Assembly (NCBI GenBank): GCA_002336115.1
Contig: DDEN01000004.1
Location: 57,931 to 121,930 of the forward strand
DNA: 64,000 bases
Direction of reading: 5' to 3'
DNA from: Chitinophagaceae bacterium UBA1953
Lineage (GTDB): Bacteria > Bacteroidota > Bacteroidia > Chitinophagales > Chitinophagaceae
Each line of letters starts with the position of its first letter. Positions within the stretch are counted from its first letter, which is position 1. Positions 30,926-38,929 of the stretch are shown piece by piece. The notes below the pieces were generated by a model. That model saw only the letters and a program-made list of their open reading frames with translations. It did not search any database and was not told the origin of the DNA. The position numbers were made by a program, and so were the translations under genes.

Positions 30926-33118
30926 TTGAACACAACTGTTTTTTTATTTACGCCTCCTTTTACACAGCTTAATACGCCGTATCCTGCAACGGCTTACCTG
31001 AAAGGTTTTCTAAATACCAAAGGCATCACATCGTTTCATGCCGATCTTGGAATTGAAGTAACCGTGAAGTTGTTTTCAAAACAAGGATTGATGCGCTTGT
31101 TTAACGAGGTAAAGCAGGAAGAACAGTTAAGCACCAACGCACAAAGAATCTTTGCACAGAAGGATGTGTACATACGCACCATTGGTGATGTCGTTGCATT
31201 TCTGCAGGGCAAAAATCCAACCATGGCGCATTTCATTGCATCACGCAACTTTTTACCCGAAGCCGATAGGTTTAATGAACTCACTGACCTGCATTGGGCT
31301 TTTGGTTCAATGGGTGTGCAGGATAAAGCCAAATATATTGCAACATTGTACCTGGAAGATCTTTCTGATTTTATAAAGGAATGTGTGGATGAACATTTTG
31401 GGTTCAGCAGGTATGCCGAACAACTGGGCCGCAGTGCCAATAGCTTTGATGATTTCTATGCTGAGTTACAGAAGCCTTTATCGCTAATTGATGAAATAAC
31501 CATTGAACAATTGCAGCAGCACATCAGCAAACTACAGCCAAAGCTGGTTGCTATATCGGTTCCATTTCCCGGTAATTTATTTTCAGCATTCCGTTGTGTA
31601 CAATGGATAAAGAAATATCATCCATCCATTCATGTTACAATGGGTGGTGGTTTTCCCAATACAGAATTACGTTCGCTGAAGGATCAGCGGGTATTTGAGT
31701 TTTTTGATACAATTACATTAGATGATGGTGAAGCGCCGCTTGAACAGTTGCTGAAGTTTATCAATAACGAAATTGGTAAAGAAGAATTAAAACGCACATT
31801 TATTCTTGATAAATATGAAGTGGTTTATTACAACAACAGCAGTTGTAAAGATTACAAACAGGCTGATGTTGGAACACCTGATTACAGTGATCTTTTATTA
31901 GATCAATACATTTCGGCAATTGAAGTAGCCAATCCCATGCATAGTTTATGGACGGATGGACGATGGAACAAACTAACCATGGCGCATGGTTGCTATTGGG
32001 GCAAATGCACCTTTTGTGATATATCGCTCGACTATATAAAGTTATACGAACCAATTGCAGCATCGTTGCTGTGCGACAGGATGGAAACCATCATTGCACA
32101 AACAGGCAACAATGGTTTTCATTTTGTAGATGAAGCCGCACCGCCTTCTCTCATGCGTTCACTGGCCCTGGAAATCATCAAACGAAATCTTATTGTAAGC
32201 TGGTGGACGAATATCCGTTTTGAAAAAAGTTTTATCCGTGATCTTTGTCTGCTGCTGCGTGAAAGTGGTTGCATTGCTGTAAGCGGCGGACTTGAAGTTG
32301 CAAGTGACCGTTTGCTTACCCTCATCAACAAAGGAGTTACTGTTGAACAGGTGGCAAGGGTGAACAAACATTTTACCGAGGCTGGTATAATGGTGCATGC
32401 CTACCTGATGTATGGATTTCCTACCCAGACAGCACAGGAAACCATTGATTCGCTTGAGATGGTGCGGCAGATGTTTAAAGCCGGTATTATGCAATCGGCT
32501 TTCTGGCACAGGTTTACCATGACGGCTCATAGCCCGATTGGATTAGATCCTGCCAAGTTCAACGTACAACGTGCAAAAGAAACCGAAATCTTTTTTGCTG
32601 ATAATGATGTGGAGCATATGGATGCAACAGGTGCTGATCATGAAAGTTTCAGCTTTGGTTTAAAGAAATCATTGTTCAATTATATGCAGGGATTGTGCCT
32701 GGATGATACGTTGCACAAATGGTTTGAAGTAAAGGTTCCTAAAACAAGTATTGCTCCCGATTATATTTTAAAGATTGTAACTGCTGATGAACTGCCTGTA
32801 TTTAAACCTGCAGCAAGAGTTGTTTTCCTTGGTACATTATTGAAATCTGAAATCATCACTAAATCAAAAAAGGGAAACCAGTGGGAGGTGATGCAGTTAA
32901 CAATCACTAACCGTAAACAAACATTACAAATACAGGTTGATAAAACAAAAGGGGAGTGGCTTGCAGAAATGTTGCCACAACTGTCATCTTCAAACAAGCC
33001 TGTTACATTAGGTGATTTGAAAGACAGCTTTGAAAAAAATGGTTTGGAAGATTTTGAACTTTTTTGGGATAACAAACCGGTGAATACATTGTATAAGGTT
33101 GGATTGCTAAGGTTGTAA
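30926..33118 (+). CDS. B12-binding-type radical SAM protein
   Basis: 730 residues. N-terminal half: a cobalamin-binding-like Rossmann domain (TVFLFTPPFTQLNTPYPATA; LVAISVPFPGNLFSAFRC; IHVTMGGGFPNTE) lacking the DxHxxG histidine motif. The central radical SAM domain has cysteines in HGCYWGKCTFCD (Cys356, Cys361, Cys364), i.e. C-x4-C-x2-C rather than the common C-x3-C-x2-C, followed by GFHFVDEAAPPS, VSGGLEVASDRLL and YLMYGFPTQT. The extra C-terminal region of about 170 residues is of unknown fold. The start is TTG (no in-frame ATG or GTG fits; promoter 17 bases away). Neighbours give no pathway hint. Substrate unknown; methylation or ring chemistry typical of the family is possible. Confidence 0.8.
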   Translation: MNTTVFLFTPPFTQLNTPYPATAYLKGFLNTKGITSFHADLGIEVTVKLFSKQGLMRLFNEVKQEEQLSTNAQRIFAQKDVYIRTIGDVVAFLQGKNPTMAHFIASRNFLPEADRFNELTDLHWAFGSMGVQDKAKYIATLYLEDLSDFIKECVDEHFGFSRYAEQLGRSANSFDDFYAELQKPLSLIDEITIEQLQQHISKLQPKLVAISVPFPGNLFSAFRCVQWIKKYHPSIHVTMGGGFPNTELRSLKDQRVFEFFDTITLDDGEAPLEQLLKFINNEIGKEELKRTFILDKYEVVYYNNSSCKDYKQADVGTPDYSDLLLDQYISAIEVANPMHSLWTDGRWNKLTMAHGCYWGKCTFCDISLDYIKLYEPIAASLLCDRMETIIAQTGNNGFHFVDEAAPPSLMRSLALEIIKRNLIVSWWTNIRFEKSFIRDLCLLLRESGCIAVSGGLEVASDRLLTLINKGVTVEQVARVNKHFTEAGIMVHAYLMYGFPTQTAQETIDSLEMVRQMFKAGIMQSAFWHRFTMTAHSPIGLDPAKFNVQRAKETEIFFADNDVEHMDATGADHESFSFGLKKSLFNYMQGLCLDDTLHKWFEVKVPKTSIAPDYILKIVTADELPVFKPAARVVFLGTLLKSEIITKSKKGNQWEVMQLTITNRKQTLQIQVDKTKGEWLAEMLPQLSSSNKPVTLGDLKDSFEKNGLEDFELFWDNKPVNTLYKVGLLRL

Positions 33119-33149
33119 GAAAAATCTATTTCACGAATGTGAAAACAAT

Positions 33150-33186
33150 AGAAACACAGATGACGCTGATTGGAGCTGATGAAAAC
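33150..33186. repeat. Short degenerate repeat (ACACAGATGACGCTGATT type)
   Basis: Contains ACAGATGACGCTGATT and GCTGATGAAAAC; a related cluster (CGCTGATGATACAGATGAAACGG, ACGCTGATTT) occurs at 50448-50482. Both are intergenic. Confidence 0.3.
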
Positions 33187-33196
33187 AAGTAAATAA

Positions 33197-33226
33197 ACAG
33201 AACCCCGGCTGATACGGAGTTCTGTT
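33197..33226 (-). terminator. Terminator of the minus-strand lipocalin-like gene
   Basis: ACAGAACcCCG / CGGaGTTCTGT stem (3-mismatch tolerant) just below the stop at 33234; the minus strand continues with TTTATTT. Confidence 0.6.
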
Positions 33227-33233
33227 ATAAAAT

Positions 33234-33677
33234 TTAATGTACGAATGTAATACGTTCGGAAATGGTTGTTCCTCCTGAATTATCTGTCGTAGTAATAATC
33301 AATGTTGTTTCATTCAACTGATCAATCGTTGACGTTTTGCCGAACCAGGTTATTTTTGTTTCATTATCAGAGAAAGCCCATGAATCCGAACCGACAATCT
33401 GTGGATCAGAAGCATCACATTTTGTAGCTCCTTCATTTATTTCTACTGTGTTGTTTGTTCTGAACACAAAATGGTCGTCTTTTGAGCAGTCTTGCCAGTA
33501 TTGGGTTTCATCTATCCACACACTGCTTCCCGATTTAAGTTCGTACTTACTCATTACCCAATCTTTTTGAGTGAGCAATTCTGTTTTTGATTTTTGGTCG
33601 CTATTCTTTTTGCAGGAATTAAACGTAATAATTGTAAATAAAAAGAAAGGCATCAATTTCAAAGTAGCTTTTAGCAT
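33234..33677 (-). CDS. Lipocalin-like lipoprotein
   Basis: 147 residues. Signal and lipobox: MPFFLFTIITFNSC, lipid Cys about 22, then KKNSDQKSK. The remainder is a small beta-rich domain: LLTQKDWVMSKYELKSGSSVWIDE, DDHFVFRTNNTVEINEGATKC, WAFSDNETKITWFGK and the closing LIITTTDNSGGTTISERITFVH. This is the layout of 'lipocalin-like' domain lipoproteins common in Bacteroidota. It is oriented divergently from another lipocalin-like lipoprotein gene at 33916. Ligand unknown. Confidence 0.7.
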   Translation of the reverse strand: MLKATLKLMPFFLFTIITFNSCKKNSDQKSKTELLTQKDWVMSKYELKSGSSVWIDETQYWQDCSKDDHFVFRTNNTVEINEGATKCDASDPQIVGSDSWAFSDNETKITWFGKTSTIDQLNETTLIITTTDNSGGTTISERITFVH

Positions 33678-33915
33678 GGCTTTAGGGTTTTTGGTTAAAT
33701 GATAATAAAGTTACTTACTTGCAGATAAGAAAAATGATAAAACAGAAACATCATTGCACACTTATATGTATTATCTGCACGAGTATTAATTTTCTTCAAA
33801 TAATCTTACAATAAAAAAGGATTGGAATACGGTAAAGGATTTCTTTGTATCAAATTTATTAACCGAAATCAAAATGCAGGTGGTTTGATAATTAACCTGT
33901 AGCACAATTAATTTT

Positions 33916-34350
33916 ATGAAAAAAATCGCAATTGCTATCATTGGAATGGCATTCCTGTTTTCAGCTTGTAAGAAAAAAGATTCTGAATGCACACTTTCTT
34001 CAGCATCATTTATGGGTGCTTACAAAATCACAGCAGTTAAGTACAAAGCATCTGCTTCAGCACCTGAACAAGATGTAACATCTAATCCGCTTTTTTATGA
34101 TGTAGACGATTGTGAAAAAGATGATCTTTATGAATTTGCTGCAAACTCAGTATTTAATTACAAAGACGTTGGAACATCATGCTCTCCAAATGCCAATTAT
34201 TCTTCAACATGGAGTTTGAGTGGTACAACTCTTACATTTGATGGAGATAGTTTCCCGGTTTCACAGTTTACTTGTTCAGGCTTCCAGATTTCATCAACTG
34301 ACAATTTGGTAACTGGTGATAAGTTTATAGTTTACTTCACAAAACAGTAA
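33916..34350 (+). CDS. Lipocalin-like lipoprotein
   Basis: 144 residues. Signal MKKIAIAIIGMAFLFSAC, lipid Cys18, followed by KKKDSEC. Beta-rich domain: LSSASFMGAYKITAVKYKA, DDCEKDDLYEFAANSVFNYKDVG, STWSLSGTTLTFDGDSFPVS and DKFIVYFTKQ. It shares the 'DDC-KDD-F/YEF' signature with the minus-strand lipoprotein at 33234 (there CSKDDHFVF), so the two are divergent paralogues of the same fold. Ligand unknown. A bidirectional terminator follows. Confidence 0.72.
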   Translation: MKKIAIAIIGMAFLFSACKKKDSECTLSSASFMGAYKITAVKYKASASAPEQDVTSNPLFYDVDDCEKDDLYEFAANSVFNYKDVGTSCSPNANYSSTWSLSGTTLTFDGDSFPVSQFTCSGFQISSTDNLVTGDKFIVYFTKQ

Positions 34351-34370
34351 TCATTACGCATTATTATCAA

Positions 34371-34402
34371 AAAAAACTCCTGAATAAACAGGAGTTTTTT
34401 TT
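34371..34402. terminator. Bidirectional terminator between convergent genes
   Basis: AAAAAACTCCTG / CAGGAGTTTTTT stem, loop AATAAA, followed by eight T; serves the lipoprotein gene (plus) and the MATE gene (minus). Confidence 0.85.
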
Positions 34403-34424
34403 GTTTTAATTCAATTCGTGTAAT

Positions 34425-35783
34425 CTAAATCACTTTTCCTTTCCATCTTCCGCTTTTAATATAACTGAAGGCCATGATGAAAATCACCGTCCAGTAAAGC
34501 ATTTCAGAAGCCCAGGCCCAGATTAAGCTGAGTTGAAATACTTCAAGTACGCAATAGATATAAATGAGGTATAAAATAATCGTAACAGCTTCAATCATCA
34601 GGTTTACTCTTGTATTACCTGTTCCTGTAACTGCATTGAGCCACACTACTGAAATAGACATAAACAACATACCTGTTGTAACAGTACGTAACACCGGCAC
34701 TGCTGCATCTACAAAATCATCCGATAGCTGGAATACCGACAGCAGTTCTTTGGCAAAAAGGTTAAACATCGTAAACATCAGCACGGCACAAATAAAACTC
34801 ATGGTCATGATACGGTAAATGAGTTTCAGCACATCCTTGATTCTTCCCTGCCCAATGATATTACTCACCATGGCATTGGTGGTTGATGCAAATGCCCAAA
34901 CAAACACACCGGCAAGTGCAAATATGTTCCGCATAACATTTGATACTGCCAGTGCACGCTCACCATGATGTTCAATTAAAATATAAAACACCAGCCAGCT
35001 GATTAAGCTGATGGAAAACTGTCCGATGAGTGGTGCAGAAATATTGAGGATAAGCTTGCTGAGTTCTTTGTTATAAATCCAATGCTGAAACAATTGAAAA
35101 CGGATGTTGAGCTTTTTATAAACAATCAGCAATAACACAACCAGCATACCAATCATTTCTGCAATAACAGAAGCATAAGCAGCACCGTTAAATCCAAGCT
35201 TTGGCATTCCAAAATGACCGTAGATTAAACTGTAATCAAAAAAGATATTTGCACCTGCTTCAAACAAAGTACCAATAATGAGGAAGCGGCTGTTGTTTGT
35301 GCCAACAAGAAATGCATTACCCATCTGGAACAAATAAAGAAAGGGTAGTCCCCACACTCTTATCCGTAGAAAGTCAACCGCTTTTGTATCAATGCTGGCC
35401 GAATGAAGTGTGTTTTTAAAAATAACCGGGGCAAGAAAATAAGTAAGAGCAATACCAATGGCTGCAAAAATCAATGCAATACGTACACCTTGTGAAAAGA
35501 TTTTGCCAATTTCTTCAACCCTGTTTTCACCGGCCCTGCGTGCAATGAGCGATTGAATGGCATTGTTCAATCCATTACCAACAACAGCAACAACCAGGAA
35601 ATATACACCGGTAATACCTGCAGTACCTAATGCATCTTCACCCAATCCGCTGATGAAAAAGTTATTGGCAGTAAAATTGAGGAAAGGCACCAGCAATGCT
35701 AAACTGATAGGCAGCGATACCGACAGTATTTGCCGGTTGGTAATTTCAACCTGTAAATCATTCTTTGGTGCTATTGTTTCCAA
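34425..35783 (-). CDS. MATE-family efflux transporter
   Basis: 452-residue inner-membrane protein with 12 hydrophobic segments in the two-times-six MATE arrangement. Family signs: ISLPISLALLVPFLNFTANNFFISGLGEDALGTAG near TM1, GNGLNNAIQSLIARRAGE after TM2, WVFAFASTTNAMVSNIIGQG-like segment at TM8 (here VWAFASTTNAMVSN) and VTGTGNTRVNLMIEA near TM11. Exports cationic drugs, metabolites or toxins using Na+ or H+; the substrate is not predictable. The start is TTG at 35783 (METIAPKND); no ATG is available nearby in frame. No regulator gene adjoins it. Confidence 0.88.
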   Translation of the reverse strand: METIAPKNDLQVEITNRQILSVSLPISLALLVPFLNFTANNFFISGLGEDALGTAGITGVYFLVVAVVGNGLNNAIQSLIARRAGENRVEEIGKIFSQGVRIALIFAAIGIALTYFLAPVIFKNTLHSASIDTKAVDFLRIRVWGLPFLYLFQMGNAFLVGTNNSRFLIIGTLFEAGANIFFDYSLIYGHFGMPKLGFNGAAYASVIAEMIGMLVVLLLIVYKKLNIRFQLFQHWIYNKELSKLILNISAPLIGQFSISLISWLVFYILIEHHGERALAVSNVMRNIFALAGVFVWAFASTTNAMVSNIIGQGRIKDVLKLIYRIMTMSFICAVLMFTMFNLFAKELLSVFQLSDDFVDAAVPVLRTVTTGMLFMSISVVWLNAVTGTGNTRVNLMIEAVTIILYLIYIYCVLEVFQLSLIWAWASEMLYWTVIFIMAFSYIKSGRWKGKVI

Positions 35784-35848
35784 TTCCGATGTTTTGTGAA
35801 CGAAAATAAATGTTTAAAAATAAATAGCCGAAAAGCCAGTCAGATTAC

Positions 35849-35883
35849 GCATTCAGCATTGTGCATTTTGCATTAAGCATTTT
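35849..35883. repeat. Five-copy heptanucleotide tandem array GCATTnn
   Basis: GCATTCA GCATTGT GCATTTT GCATTAA GCATTTT in perfect 7-base register, located between the divergent MATE and DUF3822 genes, just upstream of the latter's likely promoter (TATTATTG at 35888-35895). Confidence 0.6.
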
Positions 35884-35915
35884 ATTGTATTATTGCAGCA
35901 ACAGAACTTACACAA

Positions 35916-36752
35916 TTGTTACATCCTGTTTTACATATTGCGGCAGAAGAGATCGAAACGCTGGAAGCCTCGCAGCAGCACCTGCTGGTGCAGTCAGGCA
36001 ATGGGTTTATTGGCTTTGCATCGTTTAATCCCGGTGAAAAGAAAGTAAACAGCTGGGTAGTGTACCAGTACAGTGAAAATGAAACGGCAGAAGAACTGCA
36101 GCAAAAAATTTCATCTATAGCAGCAGAACATAGCTGGGTTCATACAAACTATAAAAAGATTGTGCTTGTTCAGTATGGGGCAGGCAATGTGCTTGTACCG
36201 GCTGAACTTAATTCAGACATGGTGAAGCTGCGTTTGATGGATATGGTAAACGGCCACCAGAGTAATGCACAACTGATGCGTGATGTTGTTTTGGAACAGT
36301 CGCTCATCAACCATTATGCAGTACCAAAATCCATTGCTTCGGTGTTGAACCAACGTTTTCCGAAAGGAGATTGGTACCATGTACAATCGTTACTGATCAA
36401 ACAAAAACCATCAGCACAACCAACGCTTACAGCAACTGTACGTTTTAATGAATTACAGCTTACGGTTGAAAAGAACGGTGAATGGTTATTGCTGCAAACC
36501 TACCATTTCCAGACACCCGAAGATGCATTGTATTATATTTTAAATGCCATGAAGCAGTTGCAGTTAACACAGGAAGAAACAACCGTTATTCTGCAGGGAT
36601 GGATTGATCAGCGTTCGGCTTTGTACGATACGTTGTATGGTTACATCCTGAATCTTCAATTGAAAAATGAACTGAATTACCAGTTCCCGGCAGGTAACCA
36701 GCCTGTTTATTTATCAGCATCACTCGACGAAGTAGTTTCATGCGTATTATAA
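35916..36752 (+). CDS. DUF3822 family protein, rsmD partner
   Basis: 278 residues, cytoplasmic. It matches DUF3822, found in Bacteroidota directly upstream of rsmD; I recall structural work suggesting an actin-like ATPase-type fold, but no classical ATP motifs are visible. Segments: VSWVVYQYSENETAEELQ-like region, KIVLVQYGAGNVLVPAELN, DVVLEQSLINHYAVPKSIASVLNQRF, ATVRFNELQLTVEKNGEWLLLQTYHFQTPEDALYYILNAMKQL and the closing YQFPAGNQPVYLSASLDEV. Start is TTG at 35916. It overlaps rsmD by 13 bases (start 36740), so the two are translationally coupled. Function unknown. Confidence 0.78.
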   Translation: MLHPVLHIAAEEIETLEASQQHLLVQSGNGFIGFASFNPGEKKVNSWVVYQYSENETAEELQQKISSIAAEHSWVHTNYKKIVLVQYGAGNVLVPAELNSDMVKLRLMDMVNGHQSNAQLMRDVVLEQSLINHYAVPKSIASVLNQRFPKGDWYHVQSLLIKQKPSAQPTLTATVRFNELQLTVEKNGEWLLLQTYHFQTPEDALYYILNAMKQLQLTQEETTVILQGWIDQRSALYDTLYGYILNLQLKNELNYQFPAGNQPVYLSASLDEVVSCVL

Positions 36753-37288
36753 GTGGAAAATATGGCGGTCGTACATTTCAGCCACCGGCTAAAATGCCGT
36801 ACACAAGACCAACAACCGATCTTGCAAAAGGTGGTCTGTTCAATGTAATTGAAAATAATCTTGATATTGAAAGTCTCAAAACATTAGACTTATTTGGTGG
36901 TACAGGAAGTATCAGTTACGAACTGGCAAGCCGTGGTGCAACCGATCAGACGATTGTGGAGAAGGATAATAACATGGCTGCTTTTATTCAGCAAACAAGC
37001 CAGAAGCTGGGTATTAAACTGAACATTGTAAAAATGGATGTGTTCAAATACATTGAGCAATGCAATGAACAATATGATTTCATTTTTGCAGGCCCGCCTT
37101 ATGCATTGGGAACAATTGATGATTTACCGAAGAAAATATTCGAACATCATTTGCTGAACGAAGGCGGATGGTTTGTTCTTGAACATACACCACGTAACAG
37201 TTACAAAAACTTTCCTTATTTCAGGGCCGAACGTAATTACGGCACCACCATCTTTTCTATCTTCGTAAACAAAGAAAAAGAAGAATGA
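36740..37288 (+). CDS. rsmD: 16S rRNA m2G966 methyltransferase RsmD, with altered motif IV
   Basis: SAM-dependent N2-methylation of G966 in 16S rRNA. 182 residues, normal length. Begins MRIISGKYGGRTFQPP, with TRPTTDLAKGGLFNV, SAM motif I LDLFGGTGSISYELASRGA and VEKDNNMAAF. The catalytic motif IV, normally (D/N)PP(Y/F), reads FAGPPYALG: Gly118 replaces the Asp (GGC, one base from GAC). This may be a true lineage variant, a loss of activity or a sequencing error. It starts inside the DUF3822 gene and ends overlapping the next gene by 4 bases (ATGA). Confidence 0.85.
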   Translation: MRIISGKYGGRTFQPPAKMPYTRPTTDLAKGGLFNVIENNLDIESLKTLDLFGGTGSISYELASRGATDQTIVEKDNNMAAFIQQTSQKLGIKLNIVKMDVFKYIEQCNEQYDFIFAGPPYALGTIDDLPKKIFEHHLLNEGGWFVLEHTPRNSYKNFPYFRAERNYGTTIFSIFVNKEKEE

Positions 37289-37857
37289 CAAAAAAAGAGG
37301 CAAGAAAAATTTATAAAGAAAAAAGGTTAAGCCTCACAACAGGAGATCGTAACAGGAACGATGATTTAATTCTGATTCATTTCCAGCAACTGGCACTGCC
37401 GCCTGTTGAATATGTGCATACTTATCTCGCCATTAAAGAATATCACGAAATAGAAACCGATCATATTCTGCATTATCTCGAATTCAGAAATCCTGAATTA
37501 AAGATTGTGATCCCGAAAATGGATCATGAAAAAAATGTGCTGCTGCATATTGAGTATGATGAAATGGTGGATGTAATGAAAAACGAGTGGGGTATTCACG
37601 AACCGGTAAATGGCAACATGGTGAATGAAGAGCAGATTGATCTTGTGCTTGTTCCTTTACTTGCATTTGATGTAAGAGGAAACAGGGTTGGTTATGGCAA
37701 AGGATATTATGATCGTTTTCTGAGTAAATGCCGCCCCGATACGTTAAAAATTGGGTTAAGTTATTTTGAAGCACTTGATTCTATTGCCGACAGCAATGAA
37801 TTTGATATACCTTTAGATTATTGTATAACGCCGCAACGAGTTTATGAATTTAGCTGA
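37285..37857 (+). CDS. 5-formyltetrahydrofolate cyclo-ligase
   Basis: ATP-dependent conversion of 5-formyl-THF to 5,10-methenyl-THF. 190 residues. Marks: basic N-terminus TKKEARKIYKEKRLSLT, substrate/ATP region LKIVIPKMD, WGIHEPVNG and the P-loop-like GYGKGYYDRFLSKC (usual GxGxGYYDRxL), LVLVPLLAFDVRGNRVGYG. It overlaps rsmD by 4 bases and lpxK by 14. Only the operon position links it to rsmD and lpxK. The common symbol is not standardised (ygfA, MTHFS), so none is given. Confidence 0.9.
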   Translation: MTKKEARKIYKEKRLSLTTGDRNRNDDLILIHFQQLALPPVEYVHTYLAIKEYHEIETDHILHYLEFRNPELKIVIPKMDHEKNVLLHIEYDEMVDVMKNEWGIHEPVNGNMVNEEQIDLVLVPLLAFDVRGNRVGYGKGYYDRFLSKCRPDTLKIGLSYFEALDSIADSNEFDIPLDYCITPQRVYEFS

Positions 37858-38929
37858 TATTACTTTCCAGTCTGTGCGTTTGTTACTGTTCCCGTTTGCA
37901 TTAATTTACGGCGCAGCGGTTTGGGTGCGGAATAAATTATACGATAAAAATATTCTCAAATCAGTTTCGGTTAATATTCCCATTATTTGTGTTGGAAATT
38001 TAAGTGTAGGTGGCACAGGTAAATCGCCAATGGTTGAATATTTATTGCGTCATCACAGCAATGAATTTAAAATTGCCACACTCAGCCGGGGATATAAACG
38101 TAAAACAAAAGGTTATGTACTTGCAGGCAATACAACCACTGCACTAGAAATTGGTGATGAGCCGATGCAGTTTCATTTAAAGTTTCCCGATGTGGCTGTT
38201 GCTGTTGGTGAAGAAAGGCTGGAAGCTATTCCGCAGTTACTGCACGACAGGCCGGAAACGCAAGCTATTATTCTTGATGATGGTTTTCAGCACAGGAAAG
38301 TAAAAGCAGGATTGAATATTTTATTGACTGATTATAACAACCCCTTCACCCGTGATTTCTTTTTACCAACAGGCGATCTGAGAGATGTGCGCAGCAGTTA
38401 TGAAAGAGCCGATGTAATCATCGTTACCAAATGCAAACCCGATTTATCGTACGAAGAACGAAAGGAAATGCTGGATGAAATCAATCCATTACCTCATCAG
38501 CAGGTATTCTTTTCTTCTATTGAATACGGTACGCCATATCATATTCTTCATCCGCAGCAACAGTTTCAACTGCACAAAAATGTAGAAGTACTGCTGGTAA
38601 CCGGGATTGCCAATACAGATCCGTTGAAAAAATTCATTCTTGATAACTCATATACTTACGAAAGTATCACTTACAGCGATCATTACATTTTCACCATTGA
38701 TGATCTGAAAGAAATAGGAAAGCGTTATAAGAAAATTGATCACCCCGAGAAAGTTGTTATCACTACTGAAAAAGATGCAGTGCGCCTGGTAAAGTTCAGG
38801 GAAGAACTGGAGGAATCACCTGTTTATGTTTTACCAATCAGTCATCGTATCTTGTTTAATGACGAAAAGAAGCTGGATGAAACTGTTCATTCATTCATCA
38901 GCAACTTTTCAAAGAAAAATGTACTATGA
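37844..38929 (+). CDS. lpxK: Tetraacyldisaccharide 4'-kinase
   Basis: Inner-membrane-associated kinase that phosphorylates the 4' position of the lipid A disaccharide. 361 residues, typical. N-terminal membrane-associating helix (about 10-30), Walker A NLSVGGTGKSP (about 53-62), LSRGYKRKTKGY, IILDDGFQHRKV (catalytic Asp/His region), LPTGDLRD, and TTEKDAVRLVKF near the C-terminus. It lies within an overlapping operon: 14 bases into the preceding gene and 4 bases (ATGA) into rnr. Its presence shows the organism makes lipid A. Confidence 0.95.
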   Translation: MNLADITFQSVRLLLFPFALIYGAAVWVRNKLYDKNILKSVSVNIPIICVGNLSVGGTGKSPMVEYLLRHHSNEFKIATLSRGYKRKTKGYVLAGNTTTALEIGDEPMQFHLKFPDVAVAVGEERLEAIPQLLHDRPETQAIILDDGFQHRKVKAGLNILLTDYNNPFTRDFFLPTGDLRDVRSSYERADVIIVTKCKPDLSYEERKEMLDEINPLPHQQVFFSSIEYGTPYHILHPQQQFQLHKNVEVLLVTGIANTDPLKKFILDNSYTYESITYSDHYIFTIDDLKEIGKRYKKIDHPEKVVITTEKDAVRLVKFREELEESPVYVLPISHRILFNDEKKLDETVHSFISNFSKKNVL

